From the NCBI GenBank assembly GCA_964400495.1, contig CAYNTS010000002.1:1-64000 (forward strand): 64,000 bases of DNA, given 5' to 3'. The notes beneath the pieces were generated by a model, which did not search any database, was not told the DNA's origin, and saw nothing but the letters and a program-made list of their open reading frames with translations. The first letter of the stretch is position 1; the number at the start of each line of letters is the position of its first letter. Positions 9,279 to 18,265 of this stretch are shown here, in pieces. This stretch comes from CAYNTS01 sp964400495. Its GTDB lineage: Bacteria > Fidelibacterota > Marinisomatia > SCGC-AAA003-L08 > D37C17. A program made the translations under genes and the position numbers.

Positions 9279-10585
9279 TTAAATCTATTTTTCCATAGTT
9301 TAGATAATCGTTCTTTCAGAAATTTTTCCCGACCTTCATTGGTTGGATTATAAAACGAAGGTGAAGTATCAAAAGTTTCTGGGAAATATGATTGTTCTAT
9401 AAAATGATTTTCAAACGAATGTGGATATTTGTAATTTTTTCCATATCCTTCATTTTTCATCAATTTTATAGGTGCATTTCGCAAGTGTAGAGGAACCGAT
9501 TCTACACCATGTTCACGAATATATGCTAATGCAGAATCAATTGCTTGGTACGATGCATTACTTTTGGGTGCTGAAGCTAAATAACTTGTAATTTGTCCCA
9601 AAATTATCCGTGCTTCCGGCATACCTATTTTATGCACAGCGTCAAAAGCAGAAGTTGCAAGTTGTAGGGCGTATGGCTCTGCATTTCCAATATCTTCGGA
9701 AGCCAATACAATGAGTCTGCGTGCAATAAATTCTGGTTTTTCTCCACCTTCTAACATTACTGCCAACCAATACACAGAAGCATTTGGGTCAGACCCTCGC
9801 ACAGATTTGATAAATGCAGAAATGACATCGTAATGATAGTCTCCATCCTTGTCGTAAATCACTTGCTTTTGCTGAAGTGCCTCGGTAATATTTTCATGAG
9901 TGATATTAATATCATTTGTGTCGTGCAATGAAATGGTTAACTCAAGTACATTTAGCATTTTACGAGCATCACCACCACATGATTGAGTTAGAAATTGGTT
10001 ACTCTCATTTTCAAAGATAATATTTTTTTGAGATAACAAAATATCCTCAGAAATTGCCCGTTTCATAACATTCTGCAGTTCACCATCTTCTAATGCATTT
10101 AATTTTAATACTCTACATCGTGAAAGAAGTGGAGAAATAACTTCAAAGGATGGATTTTCTGTTGTTGCACCAATTAAAATGATTGAACCATCTTCAACTG
10201 CGTGTAAAAGGGCATCTTGCTGTGCTTTGTTGAATCGATGAATTTCATCAATAAATAGTAATGACCGTTTACCAGCTTGAAAGTTTGCCTTCCCTTTTTG
10301 TAATATTTCACGTACTTGTGCAACACCACTTGAAATAGCAGATAACTCAAAAATTTCTGTGTTAAATTCTCTGGCAATTATCCGTGCTAATGTGGTCTTT
10401 CCTGTACCGGGAGGTCCCCACAAAACCATAGAAAATGGTCGTTTGTTTTGGATAGATTTAATAAGTAACGATGCAGAATTGGTTATATTTTTTTGACCAA
10501 TAAATTCAACAAGTTGCTGTGGTCTAACCCGTTCTGCTAAAGGAGGTAAATGTGCCGATAACACAGATGGTTGATAATCAGTCAT
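9275..10585 (-). CDS. rarA: Replication-associated recombination protein RarA (MgsA)
   Basis: AAA+ ATPase acting at stalled replication forks. It has Walker A GPPGTGKTT near residues 56-64, Walker B LLFIDEIHRF near 109-118, sensor GATTENPSFEV and an arginine-finger LLSRCRVL. The C-terminal lid and tetramerisation domain contains SVRGSDPNASVYWLA and EDIGNAEPYAL. The length of 436 aa is typical. It is immediately upstream of, and overlaps, the lptD-like gene, a co-transcription arrangement without an obvious functional link. Confidence 0.95.
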   Translation of the reverse strand: MTDYQPSVLSAHLPPLAERVRPQQLVEFIGQKNITNSASLLIKSIQNKRPFSMVLWGPPGTGKTTLARIIAREFNTEIFELSAISSGVAQVREILQKGKANFQAGKRSLLFIDEIHRFNKAQQDALLHAVEDGSIILIGATTENPSFEVISPLLSRCRVLKLNALEDGELQNVMKRAISEDILLSQKNIIFENESNQFLTQSCGGDARKMLNVLELTISLHDTNDINITHENITEALQQKQVIYDKDGDYHYDVISAFIKSVRGSDPNASVYWLAVMLEGGEKPEFIARRLIVLASEDIGNAEPYALQLATSAFDAVHKIGMPEARIILGQITSYLASAPKSNASYQAIDSALAYIREHGVESVPLHLRNAPIKLMKNEGYGKNYKYPHSFENHFIEQSYFPETFDTSPSFYNPTNEGREKFLKERLSKLWKNRFK

Positions 10586-10647
10586 TGAAAATGTCGCTCA
10601 TAGGGGAGTAAAATTAAAGCAGTTTTGCTATTATCTCCACAGGAAAA

Positions 10648-11016
10648 CTATACGGATGATGGGGTAAATTTTGAAATTTGCCAACTAATTATAAATAAAA
10701 GTCCTGGAGCAGATAAACCATCAATCCACACATCAAATGAATATTGTTTGCCAACTAAATGAAATGCAATAATAGAAATAATAGTAATTACTCCTCCCAG
10801 TCCTTCATGCTTCCATGCAATTATCATTCCAAGGGAAATTCCAATTGGAAAGAAACAAAACATAATAATTTCTTGAACTGAATTGAATGATCCCAATTCA
10901 CCACTTAAAATATGGGCTACTATCATAAAAAATAGAAATGATAAACTTAGGATGCTCCAAAATCTAGCAAACCAATGAAAATATAGTTCTAATTTAGTTA
11001 CGTAATTAAATATCAA
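10648..11016 (-). CDS. Small four-helix membrane protein of unknown function
   Basis: The 122-aa protein has four predicted membrane segments, at about residues 18-38, 48-64, 72-88 and 100-115. A conserved-looking AWKHEGLGG turn precedes the third. I do not assign a function. It lies 15 bp downstream of proC on the same strand and may be co-transcribed with it. Hydrophobicity pattern and clean boundaries support a real gene. Confidence 0.7.
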   Translation of the reverse strand: MIFNYVTKLELYFHWFARFWSILSLSFLFFMIVAHILSGELGSFNSVQEIIMFCFFPIGISLGMIIAWKHEGLGGVITIISIIAFHLVGKQYSFDVWIDGLSAPGLLFIISWQISKFTPSSV

Positions 11017-11031
11017 GTTTTATGTAAATAA

Positions 11032-11835
11032 CTACTTTTCAATTTTTTTATAAGAAGCAACAATTCCCTTTATTAATGCTGAACTAAAACCGTGGTGTTC
11101 CATTTCGTTTAACCCTGCAATTGTACACCCCCGTGGTGTTGTTACCTTATCAATTTCAAATTCGGGATGATTTCCATCTTTTATTAATAATTGTGATGCA
11201 CCTTTTACAGCATGAGTTACTATTTCGTTGGCTGTTTTTGCGTCAAAACCAATCTGTATTCCACCTTGTACCATTCCACGAATAAACCGTAACACATACG
11301 CAATTCCACATGCACCCAATACCGTTGCAGAGTCCATCAAACTTTCATTAATAAATATTGTTGCACCAATTGAGTTAAAACAAGATTCAACTAATTTTGA
11401 ATTTTCACTATTACTCAAGGAAGAACAAATACATGTTATCGCTTTCCCAACAGCAGATGCAGTATTTGGCATTGCTCTAAAAACTGGGGTTTTAGACTGT
11501 ATTTTGTTTTGAATCTGCTCTAAAGATATACCTGTTGCTAATGAAACTATAACGTGTTTTTCCGGATTAAAACGGGTACTTAATTCCGATATAACATCTA
11601 AAATATTATATGGTTTTAGGGCTAAAATTATCAATTCTGATTCTTGAATGGCTTGCGTATTATTATTTGTTATAGAAATCCCCAATTTTGTTAGAGGCTC
11701 TAAATGAACGGTGTTTCTTCTGGTTGCAATAATATTTGTCGGACTTACCACTTGATCCTCTAGTAATCCATTTATAATAGATTGTCCTAAGTTTCCGCAC
11801 CCAATGATAGCAATTTTAATATTTTTTAAATCCAT
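11032..11835 (-). CDS. proC: Pyrroline-5-carboxylate reductase
   Basis: Last step of proline biosynthesis, reducing pyrroline-5-carboxylate with NAD(P)H. The N-terminal Rossmann motif is IAIIGCGNLGQSIINGLL at residues 8-25. Family motifs AMPNTASAVGKAIT near 121-134 and the C-terminal TTPRGCTIAGLNEMEHHGF near 233-251 are present. At 267 aa it is full length. It is divergent from the Cys-rich secreted protein gene across a 150-bp AT-rich intergenic region in which I could not pick a confident promoter. Confidence 0.95.
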   Translation of the reverse strand: MDLKNIKIAIIGCGNLGQSIINGLLEDQVVSPTNIIATRRNTVHLEPLTKLGISITNNNTQAIQESELIILALKPYNILDVISELSTRFNPEKHVIVSLATGISLEQIQNKIQSKTPVFRAMPNTASAVGKAITCICSSLSNSENSKLVESCFNSIGATIFINESLMDSATVLGACGIAYVLRFIRGMVQGGIQIGFDAKTANEIVTHAVKGASQLLIKDGNHPEFEIDKVTTPRGCTIAGLNEMEHHGFSSALIKGIVASYKKIEK

Positions 11836-11985
11836 ACAAGTAACTCATAATTAAATTGGATAGAAATTTACAGCAATATGAATTACATAAAAAATTGGTA
11901 TTTTATAAAATATTGAAACATTTGCTTTCGATAGTTGTAAGTTTAAGACTCATTTATCACAAAAATTACATTGAAAGGGGATAAA

Positions 11986-12321
11986 ATGAAAAAATTATCA
12001 ATTTTATTAATTGTTTTAGTATCAGGTGCAATGCTATTTGCACAAGGGAAATCATGCTGTAAAAATAAAAGTGCAGATATGATGAAATGCAAAAACAAAC
12101 AAGCAATGACTGCTGAAAATACAGATGCTCAAACAGATGTAAATACAACAGAAACAGCTTCAGTTGCATGCCCAAAAGGTGGATCTAACTGTAAGAATTC
12201 TGGAAAATGCGACAAATCTGGTTCAGCCAACTCAGAGTACAAATGTGACCATAAAGGTGGTTGGTCTTGGTTAAAGTTTTGGCAAAAAGACAAAGATTGC
12301 TGTAAAAATAAACAATCGTAA
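11986..12321 (+). CDS. Small cysteine-rich exported protein
   Basis: The 111-aa product begins with a clear signal peptide (MKKLSILLIVLVSGAMLFAQ). The mature part, about 91 aa, is rich in Lys, Asn and Cys, with nine Cys including CC pairs near both ends and spaced single Cys between; it is unlike any family I can name. Metal binding or disulfide cross-linking is plausible. The ATG at 11986 is preceded by AAAGGGG at good spacing, so the in-frame TTG at 11971 is not the start. A strong terminator follows within 10 bp, so it is a monocistronic unit. Confidence 0.8.
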   Translation: MKKLSILLIVLVSGAMLFAQGKSCCKNKSADMMKCKNKQAMTAENTDAQTDVNTTETASVACPKGGSNCKNSGKCDKSGSANSEYKCDHKGGWSWLKFWQKDKDCCKNKQS

Positions 12322-12324
12322 TTT

Positions 12325-12350
12325 AAAGGCAGCGTGAGCTGCCTTTTTTA
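12325..12350 (+). terminator. Rho-independent terminator of the Cys-rich protein gene
   Basis: A perfect 9-bp stem (AAAGGCAGC with GCTGCCTTT) around a GTGA loop is followed by a T run. It lies immediately after the stop codon at 12319-12321. Confidence 0.9.
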
Positions 12351-12390
12351 TTTTCACCAGTTTATATCAAATTCTTTTAGGGGAAAGGAT

Positions 12391-12398
12391 ATTAGACG
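12391..12398 (+). other. Probable lost start codon of the following gene
   Basis: After the strong ribosome-binding site GGGGAAAGG at 12380-12388, the sequence reads ATTAGACG. Insertion of a single T (ATTATGACG) would create an ATG at ideal spacing, in frame with a typical signal peptide (TNNILRILIPLYLISVLYSQA) and the downstream protein. As written there is no ATG anywhere between the preceding terminator and the mature protein, and a TAG occupies the start position. This is either a sequencing/assembly deletion or a real start-codon lesion. Confidence 0.6.
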
Positions 12399-12458
12399 AA
12401 CAACATATTAAGAATATTAATACCATTATATTTAATTTCAGTTTTATATAGCCAAGCT

Positions 12459-13790
12459 GTGGAGTTTGGAGCAGATGTTCATGTATTCCCCAATAATCAT
12501 CAACAGAGTTTTCCAGATATAACTATTTCTGATAATGGCATAATCCACGTTACATGGGTTCTTGTTTCTGGATCAAATAAAGATATTTATTATAGTTATT
12601 CAAGCGATAATGGGTTTTCATTTTCTGAAGCTGTAAAAATCAATGATTCAAATGGTAAAGTTGTTGCATTTATTGGTGGAGGTCCTCGTGTTAGGTGCAG
12701 AAATGACGAGGTATTTATCTCATGGGCAGATAAACGAAATGGATACACAAATACAGGTATTTATTTAGCACAATCTACAGATAGTGGAAATACTTGGGTT
12801 GAAACTGGTCGAATTAGCGATGTTGATTATTTTACTATTTATCCAGAATTAGAAGTTGGAGATGATGGAAAGTTACACACTGCATATTATCATTATGGTT
12901 CAGATCTCGATATTGAAGATGTACGTTATGCTTATACTGAGCCAAATAGTATCGAATTTTATCCAAGTATTCAGGCAGATGTAAATGCAGGAGTTGGTGA
13001 ACCCTGCGACTGTTGTTCACCGGAGTTAGCTATTGGTCCAGATGGTTCTGCATATATTGCTTTTAGGAATAATATTAATAATCTTCGTGATAATTATATT
13101 GCAGTGAAACGACCGAATATGAATGAATTTTCAACAGGGGTGCCCATCTATAATTCTGGATGGATGGTTAGTTATTGTCCATCATCACGACCCTATTTGG
13201 CAGTAAATGAATCATTACTGGGGGTTGGATTTAGAGTAGAACAACCAGCAAATACATATTTAGCCTTTAGTAATTCAGATTCAATTGAGTTTAATCCACC
13301 AACAAATAGCACAATCAATGGTGAAGATTCTAACCAAGATTACTCTTCTGTTACGTTTGTTGATAATAATTTACATGCAGTATGGTCGGATGATATAAGT
13401 GAAAATAAAAAAGTTCGCTATGGAATGATATCACAAGATGATTCTGTTATCCAAAATTCACAAAATGTTGCTGATGAAAATGGGAATGATGCGTTGCAAA
13501 GTGATCCAATAATTACATCTTTTGATAACACCCTATATTGTGTGTGGTCTGATAATAGAAATGGTATTCAGCAAATATACTTTTCATCCTCGTCTGAGTT
13601 TACTGTAATTGCTGGTGATATAAATCAAGACAACGAAGTTAATATTATAGATATTGTAAATTTGGTAAACTTTATTCTTGGACATGATAACCCAAGTGCG
13701 TCAGAAATGGTCGCAGGCGATATGGATGAAAATGGTATCCTTAATATTTTGGATATAATTCAAATTGTAAATCTTATCATTGCTGGTTAA
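12459..13790 (+). CDS. Secreted BNR/sialidase-fold protein with C-terminal dockerin-like module
   Basis: Predicted exported beta-propeller protein of the sialidase/BNR type. It shows repeated Asp-box-like segments (DIYYSYSSDNGFSFSE, STDSGNTWVE) and VSWADKRNG/VWSDNRNG blades, but no recognisable sialidase arginine triad, so enzymatic activity is not claimed. The C-terminal 60 residues form a duplicated dockerin-like repeat (GDINQDNEVNIIDIVN and GDMDENGILNILDIIQ). The coordinate given is the first standard initiator (GTG). The reading frame extends upstream to 12396 and encodes a signal peptide with no standard start codon, so the native protein is likely about 22 residues longer. Confidence 0.75.
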   Translation: MEFGADVHVFPNNHQQSFPDITISDNGIIHVTWVLVSGSNKDIYYSYSSDNGFSFSEAVKINDSNGKVVAFIGGGPRVRCRNDEVFISWADKRNGYTNTGIYLAQSTDSGNTWVETGRISDVDYFTIYPELEVGDDGKLHTAYYHYGSDLDIEDVRYAYTEPNSIEFYPSIQADVNAGVGEPCDCCSPELAIGPDGSAYIAFRNNINNLRDNYIAVKRPNMNEFSTGVPIYNSGWMVSYCPSSRPYLAVNESLLGVGFRVEQPANTYLAFSNSDSIEFNPPTNSTINGEDSNQDYSSVTFVDNNLHAVWSDDISENKKVRYGMISQDDSVIQNSQNVADENGNDALQSDPIITSFDNTLYCVWSDNRNGIQQIYFSSSSEFTVIAGDINQDNEVNIIDIVNLVNFILGHDNPSASEMVAGDMDENGILNILDIIQIVNLIIAG

Positions 13791-13793
13791 ATA

Positions 13794-14342
13794 ATGTTAG
13801 AAATTGATCACGTAATTTTCAAATTTATAAATATTGGCTTATCAAATCCAGTTTTTGATTTTATTATGCCAATTTTTGATGAAACCAAGTTTCTTCTCCC
13901 TTTTTTGATCCTTCCTTGGATAATAGTTGCAATTAAAGATCAACCTAATCGAGTTAAACTTTTAGTTTTGATTCCACTTGCAATATTGTTTGTGGACCAG
14001 ACTGGACTTTATGTTAAGAAATGGATAGCACGCCCACGACCTTGGGCTTTTTTTGATGACAACCCCATCAACCATTTAGTATCACAAAAAGGGAAGCTTT
14101 ATTCTTTTCCCTCTAATCATGCAGCAAATATTTCATCGCTTGCATTTATTTTTTCTTCAATATATTCAAAATTAACATACTATTTTTGGGCAATAGCACT
14201 TACAGTTATGTTTTCTCGAATATATATTGGAGTTCATTTCCCTTCAGATGTAATAGTTGGTTGTTGTACAGGATCACTTTATGGTTTCATTTTAGTAAAA
14301 GGGTGGACATTATTTACAAACCAATCAAATAATAAGAACTAA
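13794..14342 (+). CDS. PAP2-superfamily membrane phosphatase
   Basis: Integral membrane lipid phosphatase, possibly of undecaprenyl-diphosphate or phosphatidate. All three catalytic motifs are present: KKWIARPRP near residue 78, PSNHAAN near 104-110 and SRIYIGVHFPSD near 141-152. It has about five membrane helices in 182 aa, as usual. It starts 3 bp after the preceding dockerin-protein stop codon, hence probably co-transcribed. Substrate cannot be decided. Confidence 0.85.
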   Translation: MLEIDHVIFKFINIGLSNPVFDFIMPIFDETKFLLPFLILPWIIVAIKDQPNRVKLLVLIPLAILFVDQTGLYVKKWIARPRPWAFFDDNPINHLVSQKGKLYSFPSNHAANISSLAFIFSSIYSKLTYYFWAIALTVMFSRIYIGVHFPSDVIVGCCTGSLYGFILVKGWTLFTNQSNNKN

Positions 14343-14515
14343 TTTTATTATTGACTCAACTCACAAAAAAGTTCGTTAAAAATATCTTATCTTGTTACAT
14401 ACTGTAAATATCTATCTATTGATTTACGATATACAGATAAAGTAGTTTAATAATAGCGAGATATATGTTAAATGTTAGAAATTTAAAGTTACACTTAAAA
14501 GGAAATTTGTTTAAA

Positions 14516-16090
14516 ATGAAGAAATTAATACTAGCAATATGTTTTATGGGGTTGGTTTTATCACAAGTGAGCCAAGGAGGGCAACCTTTTAGCTTTGATA
14601 ATTCTACCCGTTCAGAATTTGCATTGGTTATGACTGAAACAGTGGATGTGGATAGATTGTTTTGGGAAGACGAACAAGCAGACAAAGATGAACCATATAG
14701 ATTCGGAACAAGTTTTGAAGTAAATTATAATTTGCACAATTCAGGTACTTGGGAAGACGTTGAGGGTGGAACACTTTGGAGATTAGAAATTACTTCACCA
14801 GGTGCACTCACTTTAAATCTTTTATATAATCGTTTTTGGTTGCCTACAGGAGGTGAGTTTTTTGTGTACAATACCGATCAATCTCACGTTCTAGGTGCAT
14901 TCACATCATTTAATAATAAAGAAGATTTTGTATTTGCAACATCACCTGTAAAGGGTGAAACAATCATTTTAGAGTATTTTGAACCTACAGGATCACAAGA
15001 TGGCTCAGAAATTCAAATTTCATCAATTGTGCATGGCTATAAAGATCCCTTTGGATTTTATGAAGATAGAAATTATGGCGATTCCGGATCTTGCAATAAT
15101 AATGTAAATTGCTCAGTTGGGAATGATTGGCAAGATGATAAGCGTTCTGTTGCTATGATTTTAACATCTGGGAATTCTAGAATTTGTACGGGTGCACTCA
15201 TAAATAATGTAGAACAAGATCAAACCCAATATTTTTTAACAGCAGATCACTGTTTAGGTGGCAATAATTACTGGATTTTTATGTTCAATTATGAAAGTTC
15301 AGGATGCAGTAATTCAAATGGACCCACATACCAAACTGTGCAGGGTTCAACATTAAAAGCAAGTCATCAAACACCTGACTTTGCATTATTAAAAATTACA
15401 GAATCAATACCAAATTCATATAATGTGTTTTATGCTGGATGGTCTAATAGTAGTTCTGCTCCTAACAATTCTACTTGTATTCACCATCCCTCAGGAGATA
15501 TTAAGAAAATTTCGTTTGACAACAACCCTGCAACAAGTTCTTCATGGCAAGGACCTTTTGGTACTCATTGGAAAATCTCTCATTGGGAAGATGGTACTAC
15601 AGAACCAGGTTCTTCGGGGTCCCCTCTGTTTGATCAAAATCATAGAATAGTTGGACAATTATCTGGTGGAGAAGCATCTTGTTCTTACAACTATAATGAT
15701 TATTTTGGCAAAGTTGCAGAATCGTGGGATTATGGGAACTCATCATCTTCACGATTGAGTGATTGGCTTGACCCCAATAATACTGGTGCAACAACTCTAA
15801 ATGGAACGTACGATGGTCAAATTTTAGGGTGTACAGATGAAGAAGCAATTAATTATAATCCAAACGCTACCGTTGATGATGGCAGTTGTGAATATCCAGC
15901 ACTTATCGGTGATTTGAATCAAGACACACAAATTAATGTCTTAGATGTTGTTGTGTTAGTTAATATTATTTTAGGACTTGAAAATCCATCAGATTATCAA
16001 TTAGTAGCAGGTGATATTAACAGCGATAATAATATAAATATTCAAGATGTTATTTTAACAGTTAATCTAATTATGCAAGGAGGAAACTAG
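14516..16090 (+). CDS. Secreted lysyl-endopeptidase-like S1 protease with dockerin-like tail
   Basis: Exported trypsin-fold serine protease resembling Achromobacter lysyl endopeptidase. It has a signal peptide (MKKLILAICFMGLVLSQ), a prodomain-like region to about residue 185, and then the catalytic triad: His in FLTADHC, Asp in TPDFALLK and Ser in EPGSSGSPLF. Next come one GCTDxxAxNYxxxAxxDDGSC module and a duplicated dockerin-like repeat (GDLNQDTQINVLDVV and GDINSDNNINIQDVI). The ATG at 14516, 12 nt after AAGGAAA, gives the signal peptide directly, so the upstream ATG at 14465 is not used. It is the first of three adjacent secreted proteases and paralogous to the next. Confidence 0.9.
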   Translation: MKKLILAICFMGLVLSQVSQGGQPFSFDNSTRSEFALVMTETVDVDRLFWEDEQADKDEPYRFGTSFEVNYNLHNSGTWEDVEGGTLWRLEITSPGALTLNLLYNRFWLPTGGEFFVYNTDQSHVLGAFTSFNNKEDFVFATSPVKGETIILEYFEPTGSQDGSEIQISSIVHGYKDPFGFYEDRNYGDSGSCNNNVNCSVGNDWQDDKRSVAMILTSGNSRICTGALINNVEQDQTQYFLTADHCLGGNNYWIFMFNYESSGCSNSNGPTYQTVQGSTLKASHQTPDFALLKITESIPNSYNVFYAGWSNSSSAPNNSTCIHHPSGDIKKISFDNNPATSSSWQGPFGTHWKISHWEDGTTEPGSSGSPLFDQNHRIVGQLSGGEASCSYNYNDYFGKVAESWDYGNSSSSRLSDWLDPNNTGATTLNGTYDGQILGCTDEEAINYNPNATVDDGSCEYPALIGDLNQDTQINVLDVVVLVNIILGLENPSDYQLVAGDINSDNNINIQDVILTVNLIMQGGN

Positions 16091-16093
16091 AAA

Positions 16094-18256
16094 ATGAAAC
16101 GAGTTATCCTACCATTACTTTTTTTGTTTAGCACTGTTTTTGCAGTAGTCAATACATTTGAACAACCCAAATCTGTCTCTTTGAATTTAGGGTTTGATAT
16201 ATCTTTAGAAGTTTTAAGGTCTGTTGATTCAGGAGCATTACTACAAGAAGATATCGCAAATTCCGGTCCAGCCATACCAATGCGATATGCAGAGTCAATA
16301 GATGTTGATTTTGACATTAGTAGTTCAGGAATTTGGGAAACGTTAGAAGATGGTTCTTCGATTTGGAGATTAGGCATAAAATCACCCAATGCCTTTGGAA
16401 TGAAATTTTTGTTTGATACATATATTCTACCTGAGGGTGGTGAGTTGATTATTTTCAATAAAGCTATGGATATGAGTATTGGTCCATATAAAAGTGAGCA
16501 AAATCATAGCGACCTAACATTTGGAACACCATTGGTTAAAGGTGATGAAATTATAATTGAATATTTTCAACCATCATGGGTAGAAATCCCCCCACAGTTG
16601 CATCTTAAAAACGTGTTTCATGCATATAGAGATATTCATAATTTTTATGAATCACGTGATAGAAGTTGTGGAGATAATGTAGCATGTTCGAGTGCTAATC
16701 CGTATGAAGACCAAGTAAATTCTGTTATTTATTTAGAAATGTATCAGTATATTTGTTCAGCAGCGCTCATTAATAATACAGAACAAGATTTAACCCCTTA
16801 TGTGTTAACTGCTTGGCATTGTGTTGAAAGCGAAACAAATGTTGGTTCTCATAATAATTTCACCTTTTACTTTGACCACCAAAGTTCATCTTGCAGTGGA
16901 ACCAATAGTTACTATGGACACTCACAAACAGGTTCTTATACACGAGCTTGGGGCAATATGAGTACATCTGACTTTGCATTATTAGAAATGGATAATGCTC
17001 CTTCATCTTGGTGGAATTCCTATTATGCAGGATGGTCGCGGTCATCGTCAAATCCATCAATTTCAGTTGGGATTCATCATCCCGGTGGTGACCCAAAGAA
17101 AATTAACTTTGATAATGGTGATACTGCAACCGATGAAGGTTGGAATTCATGGAACACACATTGGGGGTTATACTGGGATAACGGTGGAACGGCAGGTGGT
17201 TCATCTGGTTCTCCTTTGTTTAATACATCAAATTTGATAGTGGGTCAACTTAGCGGAGGTACAGGTGGTGACTGTGGAAGCGGTCAAGACCTGTATGGGA
17301 AAATTTCAAAATCTTGGAATAATGGTAGTAGCTCAAGCACTCGGTTAAAAGATTGGTTAGATCCTAGCAACTCATCCGTTTATTCTCTAGATGGAACGTA
17401 TGATGGAGTTGTGATAGTGTATGGGTGTACAAACTCAAATGCTTGCAATTATGACCCCGATGCAACTAATGATGATGGCTCATGTGAATATGCTCAAACC
17501 AATTTTGATTGTGATGGTAATTGTACTGCTGGATTTGATTGTTCTGGAGTATGTGGCGGTAATGCAATCAATGATGCTTGTGGTATATGTGATGGACCAG
17601 GGGCAGTGTATGAATGTGGCTGTAGCGATATCCCCTATGGAGACTGTGATTGTAACGGTAATGAGTTAGATGAATGTGGTGTTTGTGGTGGCAATGGTAC
17701 ATCCTGTGCTTCAATCGAAATCAGTTTTGGAGATTATCAAGATGGTTCAGTAGAAATTATAATGAACAATACAATTCCTGTGGGTGGATTTCAATTCGAA
17801 ATAGTTGATACCCCTGATATTATCGATTTAGGGAGCAATCTGTTTGGGGGCACAGCCAGCTATAATGGATTTAATTTTGCTTCATCTCCTGAGGGTATGG
17901 TTCTTGGATTTAGTTTTACCGGAAATACTATTCCTGCTGGGAATGCAGTACTTATAAATATTCCAATTGAGGGGCAGGGAAGTACTCAATTATGCTTTAC
18001 TGAGCCAATAATTACTGATTGGGAAGGAACAATAATAGATGTGCAATTTGGAGATTGTATTAATCTTGACAATGGATTATTAGGTGACTTAACATCAGAT
18101 GGATTGATAAATGTAACAGATATTGTTGTCCTACTTAATATAATTTTAGGATATAATGAAGCAACTCCAGCACAACAATTTGCGGGTGATTTAAACTCAG
18201 ACGGAATATTAAATGTTATAGATGTTGTGCTATTAGTTAATATAATTTTAAGTTAA
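16094..18256 (+). CDS. Secreted lysyl-endopeptidase-like S1 protease with cohesin-like and dockerin-like domains
   Basis: Paralogue of the preceding protease with a longer C-terminus. It has a signal peptide, prodomain, then the triad His (LTAWHC), Asp (TSDFALLE) and Ser (AGGSSGSPLF). After one DDGSC module comes a Cys-rich linker of repeated CGVCGG/CDGNC units (about residues 460-540). Then follows a beta-rich, cohesin-like domain (IEISFGDYQDGSVEIIMNN, GGFQFEI) and a duplicated dockerin-like repeat. AGGAGG inside the previous gene's last codons supplies its ribosome-binding site, with the ATG 3 bp after that stop. Tandem duplication followed by domain gain is the likely origin. Confidence 0.88.
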   Translation: MKRVILPLLFLFSTVFAVVNTFEQPKSVSLNLGFDISLEVLRSVDSGALLQEDIANSGPAIPMRYAESIDVDFDISSSGIWETLEDGSSIWRLGIKSPNAFGMKFLFDTYILPEGGELIIFNKAMDMSIGPYKSEQNHSDLTFGTPLVKGDEIIIEYFQPSWVEIPPQLHLKNVFHAYRDIHNFYESRDRSCGDNVACSSANPYEDQVNSVIYLEMYQYICSAALINNTEQDLTPYVLTAWHCVESETNVGSHNNFTFYFDHQSSSCSGTNSYYGHSQTGSYTRAWGNMSTSDFALLEMDNAPSSWWNSYYAGWSRSSSNPSISVGIHHPGGDPKKINFDNGDTATDEGWNSWNTHWGLYWDNGGTAGGSSGSPLFNTSNLIVGQLSGGTGGDCGSGQDLYGKISKSWNNGSSSSTRLKDWLDPSNSSVYSLDGTYDGVVIVYGCTNSNACNYDPDATNDDGSCEYAQTNFDCDGNCTAGFDCSGVCGGNAINDACGICDGPGAVYECGCSDIPYGDCDCNGNELDECGVCGGNGTSCASIEISFGDYQDGSVEIIMNNTIPVGGFQFEIVDTPDIIDLGSNLFGGTASYNGFNFASSPEGMVLGFSFTGNTIPAGNAVLINIPIEGQGSTQLCFTEPIITDWEGTIIDVQFGDCINLDNGLLGDLTSDGLINVTDIVVLLNIILGYNEATPAQQFAGDLNSDGILNVIDVVLLVNIILS

Positions 18257-18265
18257 GGAAAGAGA

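Noticed and set aside
12405..12460. ATA or ATT used as a genuine start codon for the BNR protein
   Set aside because: Spacing from the ribosome-binding site is poor, and a single-base deletion in TTATG explains the sequence better; left as an alternative.
14343..14515. Promoter of the protease operon
   Set aside because: Several TTGA- and TATA-like pieces occur, but none has a convincing pair with proper spacing, and the organism's promoter consensus is unknown.
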